A DNA stretch of 8,195 nucleotides from Sulfurovum sp. (GCA_003978395.1 QNZV01000129.1:1-8195), one strand, 5' to 3'. Counted from the first letter of the stretch, positions 1-5,857 are shown. The notes: generated by a model not told the origin, from the letters alone. Translations and numbers: made by a program.

Positions 1-441
1 ATTTTCGATTCTTCCATTCATTGAAATATTAACTCCTTTTTTATATATTCCAAGAATATAACCATAAGCTGATGCAAAATTTGCTGTTGCTTCTATAGGG
101 TTTATCGAGTAGGGAACCATTGCTCCTGTTAATACAATCTTTCGATTTAACTTTTCTTTAGATAAGTAGTTGGCTGTTTTATCCATAGTATCTGTTCCAT
201 GAATAATAATGACTCTTTTCTCTGAACTGCTTTTGATTACCTTTAAAATCTCTGCTCTATCTTGCTCTGTCATATCTAAGCTATCTTTTCCTATTATATT
301 TATAATTTTAAAACTATTTAGCCATAATTTTTTTAACTCTTTTACTGCTTTACCCTTTTTATCAATCTCTAAATCTCCTGTTAATGGATTATAGACCTTG
401 TTAAATGTTCCACCTGTATTTATTACCAATATCTTTTTCAT
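1..441 (-). CDS. Asparaginase-family (type I/II L-asparaginase-like) protein, C-terminus cut by window edge
   Basis: The reverse strand reads open for 147 codons from an ATG to the window edge, so the C-terminus is missing. The protein starts MKKILVINTGGTFNKVYNPL, whose TGGT holds the first catalytic threonine of the asparaginase N-terminal domain. Residues 81-90 read HGTDTMDKTA, the second signature with the Thr-Asp catalytic pair. Residues 105-110 (TGAMVP) match the family's LTGAM(Q/R)P strand. Known members hydrolyse L-asparagine to aspartate and ammonia. From memory, some Campylobacterota carry single-domain versions of about 160-170 residues; if so, little is missing here, but this cannot be seen. 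The motif AGAAGG lies 9 bases upstream of the ATG and supports this start. There is no signal peptide, so a cytoplasmic location is inferred. The substrate is not proven by the motifs alone. The gene is divergent from fabI. Confidence 0.85.
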   Translation of the reverse strand, partial: MKKILVINTGGTFNKVYNPLTGDLEIDKKGKAVKELKKLWLNSFKIINIIGKDSLDMTEQDRAEILKVIKSSSEKRVIIIHGTDTMDKTANYLSKEKLNRKIVLTGAMVPYSINPIEATANFASAYGYILGIYKKGVNISMNGRIEN

Positions 442-475
442 CTTTATTTACCTTCTATTTATTTGCTTAACTTAT

Positions 476-481
476 ATTCTA
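476..481 (-). promoter_or_regulatory. Possible -10 element for the asparaginase-family gene
   Basis: On the minus strand the 90-base divergent spacer contains TAGAAT, 34 bases upstream of the ATG, a one-mismatch version of TATAAT. No recognisable -35 sits at the usual distance. Campylobacterota promoters often lack a good -35, so this is plausible but weak. Confidence 0.3.
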
Positions 482-490
482 TCTCAATCG

Positions 491-499
491 TGATAAAAT
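491..499 (+). promoter_or_regulatory. Possible extended -10 promoter for fabI
   Basis: TGATAAAAT reads as an extended -10 (TGn followed by TAAAAT, one mismatch from TATAAT). It lies 32 bases before the fabI ATG, giving an inferred leader of about 25 bases. No good -35 is seen, which is acceptable for an extended -10 promoter. The call rests on motif and position only. Confidence 0.4.
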
Positions 500-519
500 A
501 CGCTATTATTTTAAACTAT

Positions 520-525
520 GGAGAG
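520..525 (+). promoter_or_regulatory. Shine-Dalgarno site that fixes the fabI start
   Basis: GGAGAG lies 6 bases before the ATG at 532 and 12 bases before the next ATG at 538. The spacing favours 532. It also argues against the longer in-frame reading from a TTG at 463, which would place this site inside the coding sequence. Confidence 0.75.
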
Positions 526-531
526 AATCAA

Positions 532-1359
532 ATGATTATGAAAGGCAAAAAAGGAATTATCCTTGGAATTGCAAATAAAAAGTCAATAGCGTATGGAATT
601 GCCAAAGCGTGTAAAGAGCAGGGTGCAGAAGTAGCGATTACTTTTTTAAATGAACGATTTGAAAAAAAATTAGCACCTATTGCTGAAGAGTTAGAGTGTG
701 GAGTATCTTTTTATCCTTGTGATGTAAGCAAACCAGAAGAGATTAAAGCACTTAAATCCTCAATAGAAAATGATATGGGTCAAATTGATTTTATTGTTCA
801 CTCTATTGCCTTTGCCCCAAAAGAAGGGCTTTCAGGGCGTTTTTATGATATTTCAAAAGAGGCTTTTGATATTGCAATGGATATTTCTGTTTACTCTTTA
901 ATTGAAATTGTAAGAGAGTTAAAACCTGTGTTATCAAATCGTGCTTCTGTTTTGACATTGAGCTATTATGGTGGTGTAAAATACATTCCAAACTACAATT
1001 TGATGGGTGTAGCAAAAGCTGCTTTAGAGATGACAACCAAATATTTGGCAGAAGATTTAGGACGTGATGGAATTCGTGTAAATGCGATTTCAGCAGGACC
1101 AATTAAAACGTTGGCTGCTGCAGGAATTGGTGAGTTTGGATTTATGTTAAAGTGGAATGCCGCTCATGCACCACTTAAAAAGAACGTAAGTATCAACGAT
1201 GTTGGAAATTCTGGAATGTATCTCTTGTCGGATTTGAGTGGAGGGGTAACAGGCGAAGTTCATTATGTTGATGGTGGTTTTAATATTATGGGAATGCCAG
1301 CTGTTGATTTTAATGAAGATGGAAAGCAAGTGATTGCATGGAATGGAGAAGCTAAATAG
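532..1359 (+). CDS. fabI: Enoyl-[acyl-carrier-protein] reductase (NADH), FabI
   Basis: This 275-residue enzyme catalyses the last reduction of each fatty-acid elongation cycle in the cytoplasm, trans-2-enoyl-ACP to acyl-ACP with NADH. It is an SDR-superfamily Rossmann fold. The N-terminal dinucleotide-binding loop (GIANKKSIAYGIAKA, residues 12-26) is the FabI form G-x5-S-I-A-x-G. The FabI catalytic set is intact: Tyr145 in LTLSYYGG, then Tyr155 and Lys162 in PNYNLMGVAKA (Y-x6-K). These line up with Tyr146, Tyr156 and Lys163 of the E. coli enzyme. The C-terminal section has GEVHYVDGG and GMPAVDF, as in close FabI relatives. Length is normal for the family. The start at ATG 532 is chosen from the Shine-Dalgarno spacing and because family N-termini begin just before the GKKG motif. 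The next gene starts immediately after the stop codon, so the two are probably cotranscribed. Confidence 0.97.
   Translation: MIMKGKKGIILGIANKKSIAYGIAKACKEQGAEVAITFLNERFEKKLAPIAEELECGVSFYPCDVSKPEEIKALKSSIENDMGQIDFIVHSIAFAPKEGLSGRFYDISKEAFDIAMDISVYSLIEIVRELKPVLSNRASVLTLSYYGGVKYIPNYNLMGVAKAALEMTTKYLAEDLGRDGIRVNAISAGPIKTLAAAGIGEFGFMLKWNAAHAPLKKNVSINDVGNSGMYLLSDLSGGVTGEVHYVDGGFNIMGMPAVDFNEDGKQVIAWNGEAK
1345..1351 (+). promoter_or_regulatory. Shine-Dalgarno site inside the fabI 3' end, supporting a TTG start
   Basis: GGAGAAG lies within the last codons of fabI, with exactly 8 bases between it and the TTG at 1360. This ideal spacing is the main reason to accept TTG as the initiation codon of the downstream methyltransferase. 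Confidence 0.65.
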
Positions 1360-2130
1360 TTGCAAGATAATAACTTAGTAGACTCAAAAGAGTATTTAGC
1401 CAAAAAGTCATTTTTTGATAAAATTATTACCATTTATGGTCGTAATGCTGTTTTAGAAGTTTTAGAAGATGAAGCGATTCAGATTCATAAACTTCATTTA
1501 GCTGACTCTAATAAACCTGTAGCTCAACTAGATAGAATGGTTTCCATAGCAGAGCAGAGAAATATAGAAATAGCCTATCATAATAAGAAAGCTCTCTCAA
1601 GAATCTCTAAAAACTCAAAACAAGACCAAGGGGTTGCTTTGGATATTGTTTTGGAGCATGCTTTGAGTGAAGATGAGTTTTTAGAAGAGTATACATCATT
1701 TAGAGTTCTTGCTTTGGATGGTATTCATAATCCACAAAATTTAGGAATGATTATTCGCTCTTCAGCAGGAGGCAATATTGATGCTTTAATTTTGCCTAGC
1801 AAGCATTCAGCTCAAATTACACCATTGGTTATGAAAGCTAGTGCTGGAACACTCTTTAAATTACCCATTATCAAAAGTAAAAACTTCTATAAGACTTTAG
1901 AAAAATTTCAAAATAATAATTCTAAGTTATTCACACTCTCTTCACATGTGACGAAAAGTTACAAAGATGAGGTCTATCCTAAAAAAACTGTATTTATTTT
2001 AGGAAATGAGAGTGAAGGAGTTAGTAGTGAAGTTGAAAAACTTTCAAATGCTTCTATTTCAATTCCAATGAGACGGGGAGTTGAATCTTTAAATGTAGCA
2101 GTTACAGCTTCTCTTCTAGCCTTTTTATAG
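1360..2130 (+). CDS. TrmH/SpoU-family RNA 2'-O-methyltransferase (RlmB-like)
   Basis: This 256-residue protein transfers a methyl group from S-adenosylmethionine to a ribose 2'-OH of rRNA or tRNA. Residues 26-35 (YGRNAVLEVL) resemble the N-terminal substrate-binding domain of RlmB-type enzymes, which modify G2251 of 23S rRNA in E. coli. The catalytic SPOUT domain shows all three SpoU motifs: motif 1 at 120-134 (DGIHNPQNLGMIIRS, with conserved Asn and Arg), motif 2 at 212-221 (FILGNESEGV) and motif 3 at 233-250 (SIPMRRGVESLNVAVTAS), which forms part of the knotted cofactor site. RlmB is the best guess from the N-terminal domain, but family members differ in target, so no symbol is given. The TTG start directly abuts the fabI stop codon and has a well-spaced Shine-Dalgarno, implying translational coupling. 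The gene converges on its downstream neighbour with only 11 bases between. Confidence 0.9.
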   Translation: MQDNNLVDSKEYLAKKSFFDKIITIYGRNAVLEVLEDEAIQIHKLHLADSNKPVAQLDRMVSIAEQRNIEIAYHNKKALSRISKNSKQDQGVALDIVLEHALSEDEFLEEYTSFRVLALDGIHNPQNLGMIIRSSAGGNIDALILPSKHSAQITPLVMKASAGTLFKLPIIKSKNFYKTLEKFQNNNSKLFTLSSHVTKSYKDEVYPKKTVFILGNESEGVSSEVEKLSNASISIPMRRGVESLNVAVTASLLAFL

Positions 2131-2141
2131 GAAGAGAAAAG

Positions 2142-2621
2142 TTAAAAAGAGAACCCAGCAGATATTTCAGGATAGCCTTGGTTCTCTATATTCTTTCCAC
2201 TGTTTCCAAACTCTTGAACCCATCCCAAAGACATAAATGAGTTTATGGATGTTTGAATAGACAAACCTGCTCGTCCACCATAAATACTATAATCCTTAAA
2301 TGGCTCTTCCAAGAAAGTATGGTTAAAAAAAGCACCCAAGTAGGGTTTATAGGTTGTATTTTCTAAAGGTAAATGATAGGTTACAGGAACGGTAAGTTGT
2401 TGTATTTTAGGGGATGAACCAAAAAATCCTTTATAATCTGTACCTAAAGAGAGGTTGTCGAGTATAAAATAATTTACATCTACTCCTACTACTGTATAGT
2501 TTTGATTAAAATTATCACTGCTTCCTAGTGTAAATCCAAAATTTTTGTTTCCTTGAGAAAAAACATCTTGAGCAAAGATATTTGTAACTATAAATGTTAT
2601 TAATAAAATGATTTTTTTCAT
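2142..2621 (-). CDS. Small outer-membrane beta-barrel-like protein, function unknown
   Basis: I do not recognise a named family. The 159-residue protein begins with a clear Sec signal peptide: Lys-Lys, a hydrophobic core over residues 4-16, and a likely cut after Ala17 (NIFA before QD). The mature part of about 142 residues alternates polar and aromatic/hydrophobic residues with Gly-rich turns. It includes YFILDNLSLGTDY (51-63), a pattern common in small barrel proteins such as OmpW or OmpA-like domains. It ends EISAGFSF with a terminal Phe, the classic recognition feature for outer-membrane barrel insertion. The size would suit an eight-stranded barrel; that is inference. A very strong Shine-Dalgarno (AGGAGGT) lies 6 bases before the ATG. 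The gene follows the TRAP substrate-binding gene by 43 bases, but a good -10 element in that gap suggests it can also be transcribed alone. A link to TRAP uptake is speculative. Confidence 0.8.
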   Translation of the reverse strand: MKKIILLITFIVTNIFAQDVFSQGNKNFGFTLGSSDNFNQNYTVVGVDVNYFILDNLSLGTDYKGFFGSSPKIQQLTVPVTYHLPLENTTYKPYLGAFFNHTFLEEPFKDYSIYGGRAGLSIQTSINSFMSLGWVQEFGNSGKNIENQGYPEISAGFSF

Positions 2622-2655
2622 AATATGACCTCCTACAGTATGATTATGTCATTTC

Positions 2656-2661
2656 ATTATA
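2656..2661 (-). promoter_or_regulatory. Probable -10 box for the beta-barrel gene
   Basis: The minus strand carries a perfect TATAAT 34 bases upstream of the barrel-gene ATG, just past the stop codon of the upstream TRAP gene. The region 17 bases further upstream (TCTTAA) is a poor -35. Its position in a 43-base gap makes a separate promoter likely but unproven. Confidence 0.45.
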
Positions 2662-2664
2662 ACA

Positions 2665-3756
2665 TTATGCCCTTATATTTAAGAAATTCTTGGTACTTAT
2701 ATCATCCCAACTTTTGTTTATTTTAGTGAAACTGTTATATGAGTCTAAGACTTTTTTAAAATCTTTATTTTTCTTGGATTCTAATTTTAATACTTCATCT
2801 AAAGCTATCTTTGCAGCATCCATCATATCTTTAGGAAATGTTTTGATTTTTACATTATCTGGTAGCTCTTGAAGGGCTTTTGCGTTTTTATAACGAAACT
2901 CTTGAATCATTGTTCCTGTCATCTCTTCAGAAGCAGATGTAATAATGGCTTGATGTTGTGGGCTTAGTTGTTCCCATTTATTTTTATTAAATGTAATCTC
3001 CAAGATAGACCCTGGTTCATGCCAACCAGTATAGTAGTAATCAGCAGCTTTATCAAATCCCATTATGCTATCTAGTGCAGGTCCTACCCATTCAGTAGCA
3101 TCTATCGTTCCACGCTCTAACGAGGTAAAAATCTCTCCAGGAGGAAGAAGTACAGGATTAACACCCAATTTTTTCATCACTTCTCCACCCAAACCTGGAA
3201 TTCTCATCTTTAGACCTTTTAAATCACTCAAAGAGTTAATTGGTTTTTTAAACCAACCACCCATTTGAGGACCTGTACTTCCACCTATCAGTGGATAGAG
3301 ATTAAATTTAGCATAAAGCTCTCGCCAAAGCTCCATTCCCCCAGCAAATTTTAGCCATGTAATCATCTCTTCACTCGTAAGTCCCAAAGGCATTCCTCCA
3401 AAAATAGAGAAAGCAGAGTTCTTACCTTTCCAATAATAGACACCAGAGTGAAAAGCATCAATTTGACCCAATGAGGTTGTGTCAAAAACTTGTAGTGCAG
3501 GTACTAAGATATTTTTAGGATATACTTTAATCTCTAATGTCCCTCCACTAAGTTCAAAACAGCGTTTTGCAAAGTTATCAACACCTGTTCCCATAATAGG
3601 AAAATGTGTAGGCCAAGAGGTAGCAAGTTTGATGGTTACTTTTTTTTGAACTTTAATCTCCCCTTCAGGAGTTCGATTCTCTTCTCTGTAACATCCACCC
3701 AAACCTAATGCACCCAATCCAAGTGCAGAGGTACTTAAGAAATCTCTTCGTTTCAT
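2665..3756 (-). CDS. TRAP transporter substrate-binding lipoprotein, DctP family (2-oxoacid/TakP-like)
   Basis: This 363-residue protein is the extracytoplasmic solute receptor of a tripartite ATP-independent periplasmic (TRAP) transporter. The N-terminus KRRDFLSTS followed by an Ala/Gly/Leu-rich segment is a twin-arginine (Tat) signal. LGGC at residues 19-22 is a lipobox with Cys22 as lipidation site, so a folded, membrane-anchored receptor is predicted. The mature domain runs from about residue 40. Conserved stretches include GGSTGPQMGGWF (158-169), MRIPGLGGE (184-192) and GTIDATEWVGP (216-226). In the family, the Arg of the second stretch (here Arg185) binds the ligand carboxylate, and the E-W pair (222-223) lies at the site. 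GWHEPGS (244-250) is also characteristic. The pattern resembles TakP-type receptors for 2-oxoacids or related monocarboxylates; the actual ligand is inferred. No DctQ or DctM permease gene lies nearby. It follows the DHH gene by 36 bases, with GGAG about 10 bases before the ATG. Confidence 0.92.
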   Translation of the reverse strand: MKRRDFLSTSALGLGALGLGGCYREENRTPEGEIKVQKKVTIKLATSWPTHFPIMGTGVDNFAKRCFELSGGTLEIKVYPKNILVPALQVFDTTSLGQIDAFHSGVYYWKGKNSAFSIFGGMPLGLTSEEMITWLKFAGGMELWRELYAKFNLYPLIGGSTGPQMGGWFKKPINSLSDLKGLKMRIPGLGGEVMKKLGVNPVLLPPGEIFTSLERGTIDATEWVGPALDSIMGFDKAADYYYTGWHEPGSILEITFNKNKWEQLSPQHQAIITSASEEMTGTMIQEFRYKNAKALQELPDNVKIKTFPKDMMDAAKIALDEVLKLESKKNKDFKKVLDSYNSFTKINKSWDDISTKNFLNIRA

Positions 3757-3792
3757 AATATATTAGCTCCAATTATTAAAATTAATATTTTT

Positions 3793-4845
3793 TTACTCTG
3801 TTTTCTCATCAATGTATGTTTGAACAAAAGCTTTAATATCTGAGTAGACAAAAGAGTCTCTGTACTCTTTTATTTTTCCACCACTTGCGTTGGGGTGTCC
3901 TCCACCATTTCCGATTTCGGATGCCATTTTTGAAACATCCAGTTTGTTATTTGAACGTAAAGAGAAGTTTCCTCTGTAGTTTATGTCCATATAGAAGTCA
4001 AAGTCAGGGTTTTCTACCAAGAAGGTATTTCCTAAAATAGAAGTATTTCCAAGATTATATCCCAATAGACCTTTTGAACCACGATACTCTATAGTAAGAC
4101 GTTTTTTATCTCTACTTAATAGTTGTGTAACATATATAGCTACTAAATTATCTTTTGTATTGTCTTCATTTTGTTTAAAAAAATCTTTTTTAAGTTGATG
4201 TAGATTATTATCAAGTTGAATATGTCCATTCTCTTTTTCTACATATTTTTTCATAGAGTCTATAAGTGATAATTTCAAGGCTCTATCTTGGGCAGGGAAT
4301 AGGGTACGGTTGATTTCTCTTGCTCCTGAAATCATGCCTAGACCTACTTTCCCAAATTCAAAAAGTTCATCATCACTAACCCAAATGTCTATGGCATTAA
4401 TAGCTTTTACAATTTTAGAGAAGTTATTCTCTTTATCAAAATTATGGTGTGTTTGTAACCACTCATAAGTAATAAGTGTAGCACATTTTGTAGTATCTAG
4501 TTTGTACCATATATGTTGTTGAGAGGTTTTTTCACCTGAACCATGATGGTCAAGTAGTTGAATTTTTGCACCAACTTCCATTGCTTTCTCTTCTAACCAC
4601 TTTGCCTCTTTGGGGGTTAAGTTTAGGTCTGTTACTAAAATAATATGTTCAATATTATCTTTTCCCATAAATTTTGCACGTTTAATAGAGAGAATAATCT
4701 CTTCGAGACGAGCTTTGACTTCTGGTCCATAGTTAGCATTATAAGATTCTATTTGGGTCTCTTTTTGAGTGGAGAAGCAGTTTTGAGTTAGGTATTGACA
4801 GCCGTAACCATCAAGGTCGATATGGGAAAGGTGGTATATATTCAT
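3793..4845 (-). CDS. DHH/DHHA1-family phosphoesterase (NrnA/NrnB-like)
   Basis: This 350-residue cytoplasmic protein has the two-domain layout of metal-dependent DHH phosphoesterases. The N-terminal DHH domain shows motif I HIDLDG (His8, Asp10, Asp12), motif II VTDLN (Asp73), motif III LLDHHGSG (Asp99-His100-His101) and motif IV AIDIW (Asp153). These residues bind the two divalent metals, usually Mn. The C-terminal DHHA1 domain carries GNGGGHPNASGG (312-323), the substrate-binding GGGH motif. All key residues are present, so an active enzyme is expected. Relatives degrade nanoRNA (2-5 nt oligoribonucleotides), pAp, or linear and cyclic dinucleotides; the motifs do not decide between these. 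RecJ is excluded by the short length and missing OB domain. The ATG overlaps the stop codon of the Rrf2 gene (ATGA), so translation is probably coupled; AGAGGA lies 12 bases upstream. DctP follows 36 bases downstream. Confidence 0.93.
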   Translation of the reverse strand: MNIYHLSHIDLDGYGCQYLTQNCFSTQKETQIESYNANYGPEVKARLEEIILSIKRAKFMGKDNIEHIILVTDLNLTPKEAKWLEEKAMEVGAKIQLLDHHGSGEKTSQQHIWYKLDTTKCATLITYEWLQTHHNFDKENNFSKIVKAINAIDIWVSDDELFEFGKVGLGMISGAREINRTLFPAQDRALKLSLIDSMKKYVEKENGHIQLDNNLHQLKKDFFKQNEDNTKDNLVAIYVTQLLSRDKKRLTIEYRGSKGLLGYNLGNTSILGNTFLVENPDFDFYMDINYRGNFSLRSNNKLDVSKMASEIGNGGGHPNASGGKIKEYRDSFVYSDIKAFVQTYIDEKTE

Positions 4846-5246
4846 GTGGTAAAAATATCCTCTAATGTAAGTTCATGTAGAAATGTATCTATTTTAGTTT
4901 GAAAGTTAACTAAAAAAGGGGAAATTGAACACATTCCAATAGTACCATTAGGACAAGTTGCACTATATTGAGTGCAATCAAATACAGCAGGTGTTTTACC
5001 TTCGGCTGCAATAATGATTTCTGCAATAGAGATTTCATTACTTTTTTTAATCATAATAAAGCCTCCATGTGCTCCTTTTTTTGATTCTAGTATATTGGCT
5101 TTGGCTAATCCTTGTAAAATTTTAGCTAAAAAACTTTTTGGAATGGATAGCTCTATTGACAGTTGTTCAGCACCTTTAGGTTTTTCGGAGTTTCTGATAA
5201 TATTAAGTGAGAGTAGGGCATATTCGCTGGCTCGGGTTAATAACAT
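4842..5246 (-). CDS. Rrf2-family transcriptional regulator with putative Fe-S cysteines
   Basis: This 134-residue DNA-binding protein has the standard Rrf2 N-terminus (MLLTRASEYALLSL). Its winged helix-turn-helix runs over about residues 25-66, including IPKSFLAKILQGLAKANIL and the wing KKGAHGGF. Three cysteines (Cys91, Cys98, Cys106, spaced C-x6-C-x7-C) occupy the region where IscR and NsrR hold their Fe-S cluster. The spacing differs slightly from IscR (C-x5-C-x5-C) and is nearer to NsrR-like members. Fe-S, redox or nitric-oxide sensing is inferred from this, not shown. IscR would normally sit beside iscS/iscU, which are absent, so I do not name it IscR. The DHH phosphoesterase gene overlaps its stop codon by 4 bases and is its most likely target together with itself. 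A Shine-Dalgarno AAGGAAG sits about 11 bases before the ATG. It is divergent from rpsO across a 173-base spacer. Confidence 0.93.
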   Translation of the reverse strand: MLLTRASEYALLSLNIIRNSEKPKGAEQLSIELSIPKSFLAKILQGLAKANILESKKGAHGGFIMIKKSNEISIAEIIIAAEGKTPAVFDCTQYSATCPNGTIGMCSISPFLVNFQTKIDTFLHELTLEDIFTT

Positions 5247-5267
5247 GGTATTTGTAGCTTCCTTTGT

Positions 5268-5273
5268 ATAATA
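5268..5273 (-). promoter_or_regulatory. Possible -10 box for the Rrf2-DHH-DctP unit
   Basis: TATTAT on the minus strand, 21 bases upstream of the Rrf2 ATG and just before its Shine-Dalgarno, is a one-mismatch -10. It implies a very short leader. The -35 region is poor, as expected if transcription is regulated or uses the weak -35 style of Campylobacterota. Confidence 0.35.
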
Positions 5274-5282
5274 TATTCAATG

Positions 5283-5290
5283 CTAATTAG
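5283..5290. promoter_or_regulatory. Palindrome CTAATTAG, candidate operator for the Rrf2 regulator
   Basis: A perfect 8-base palindrome lies 9 bases upstream of the proposed Rrf2 -10, within the spacer between -35 and -10. Rrf2 proteins commonly autoregulate from such positions. The motif is short and AT-rich, so chance occurrence is quite possible. Confidence 0.25.
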
Positions 5291-5372
5291 GACTATTTTA
5301 CTCTAATTTGTATTAAAGCTACTTTGTAACCTATATTTAAAAAAATAGTGATAGAATGTCACTTCAATTTCA

Positions 5373-5378
5373 TATAAT
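5373..5378 (+). promoter_or_regulatory. -10 box of the rpsO promoter
   Basis: A perfect TATAAT lies 41 bases before the rpsO ATG, giving an inferred leader of about 35 bases. The -35 region is not consensus. This is the only strong -10 on the plus strand in the Rrf2-rpsO divergent spacer. Confidence 0.6.
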
Positions 5379-5419
5379 TAGATTTTGTGAAAAATTAAAC
5401 TACCAATCAGGAGGTCATT

Positions 5420-5689
5420 ATGGCTTTAGATACGGCTAAAAAAGCAGAAATAATTGCTAAATATTCAAGAGGTGAGAACGATACAGGTTCTACAGAAATT
5501 CAAGTTGCATTAATTACAGCAAGAATCAAGTACTTAACAGAGCATCTTAAAACAAACAAAAAAGATCACTCGTCAAGATTAGGTCTACTTAAACTTGTTG
5601 GTCAAAGAAGAAGATTAATGAGATACTTGAAAAAAGTAGATCTTAAAAGATGGGCAACCATCAAAGCAGATATGGGAATTAGAAACTAA
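5420..5689 (+). CDS. rpsO: 30S ribosomal protein S15
   Basis: At 89 residues this is the normal length for bacterial S15, a primary 16S rRNA-binding protein of the small-subunit platform that helps form the bridge to the 50S subunit. Diagnostic stretches are DTGSTEIQVALITARI (residues 21-36), LTEHLKTNKKDHSSR (39-53) and the basic GQRRRLMRYLKK (61-72), matching the family's DTGSxExQVA, LTxHLxxHxKDHxSR and VGxRRRLLxYLxx signatures. A Thr replaces the more usual Pro in DTGSP, a minor variation. The start is secure: AGGAGGT lies 4 bases before the ATG. It has its own promoter and a downstream hairpin terminator, so it is probably a single-gene unit. In E. coli S15 represses its own mRNA; the short leader here shows no pseudoknot that I can identify. 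Confidence 0.98.
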   Translation: MALDTAKKAEIIAKYSRGENDTGSTEIQVALITARIKYLTEHLKTNKKDHSSRLGLLKLVGQRRRLMRYLKKVDLKRWATIKADMGIRN

Positions 5690-5705
5690 TTTCTATCCTC
5701 TTATA

Positions 5706-5726
5706 ACACAAGGTTCTACCTTGTGT
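5706..5726 (+). terminator. Hairpin terminator after rpsO
   Basis: A perfect 9-base-pair stem (ACACAAGGT pairing with ACCTTGTGT) with a 3-base loop TCT starts 17 bases after the rpsO stop codon. The following CTCTCTATCATTT is pyrimidine-rich but not a clean T-run, so termination may be partial. Confidence 0.6.
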
Positions 5727-5806
5727 CTCTCTATCATTTAAAAATTAAAAAACTCTTTTTCTATCATATATAATTTTAGCAAGATTTATTCATGCCAAAA
5801 ACATAT

Positions 5807-5829
5807 AGTTTAGTGCTATGGACTAAACT
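5807..5829. repeat. Inverted repeat AGTTTAGT-N7-ACTAAACT upstream of the grpE promoter
   Basis: Two perfect 8-base arms flank a 7-base spacer, ending 28 bases before the -35 box of the grpE promoter. A further direct copy of ACTAAAC sits at 5850-5856, just upstream of the -35, 28 bases after the copy in the right arm. The arrangement resembles an operator or activator-binding site. It is not a convincing terminator, because the stem is AT-rich and lacks a good T-tract. It does not match CIRCE. Confidence 0.5.
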
Positions 5830-5857
5830 TTATTTACAAAAAAATATAAACTAAACC

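Noticed and set aside
209..394. Plus-strand 61-residue open frame opposite the asparaginase-family gene
   Set aside because: It overlaps the conserved motifs of the real minus-strand gene and is not preceded by a convincing Shine-Dalgarno.
463..531. Longer N-terminus for FabI starting at TTG 463
   Set aside because: The extra 23 residues do not resemble FabI N-termini, the Shine-Dalgarno at 520-525 fits ATG 532, and a likely promoter lies inside this stretch.
803..1102. Minus-strand 99-residue open frame inside fabI
   Set aside because: It lies wholly opposite the well-supported fabI coding sequence, and its composition looks like a reverse-frame shadow.
4972..5271. Plus-strand 99-residue open frame opposite the Rrf2 gene
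   Set aside because: It is the reverse complement of a confidently identified regulator and shows no independent coding signal.
5806..5830. Inverted repeat as a CIRCE (HrcA) element
   Set aside because: CIRCE is TTAGCACTC-N9-GAGTGCTAA. Only the TTAG and CTAA ends are shared, and the overall span is about 10 bases too short.
5807..5840. Inverted repeat upstream of grpE as a second rpsO terminator
   Set aside because: The 8-base stem is mostly A-T with a 7-base loop and only a broken T-run follows. A better hairpin already lies just after rpsO.
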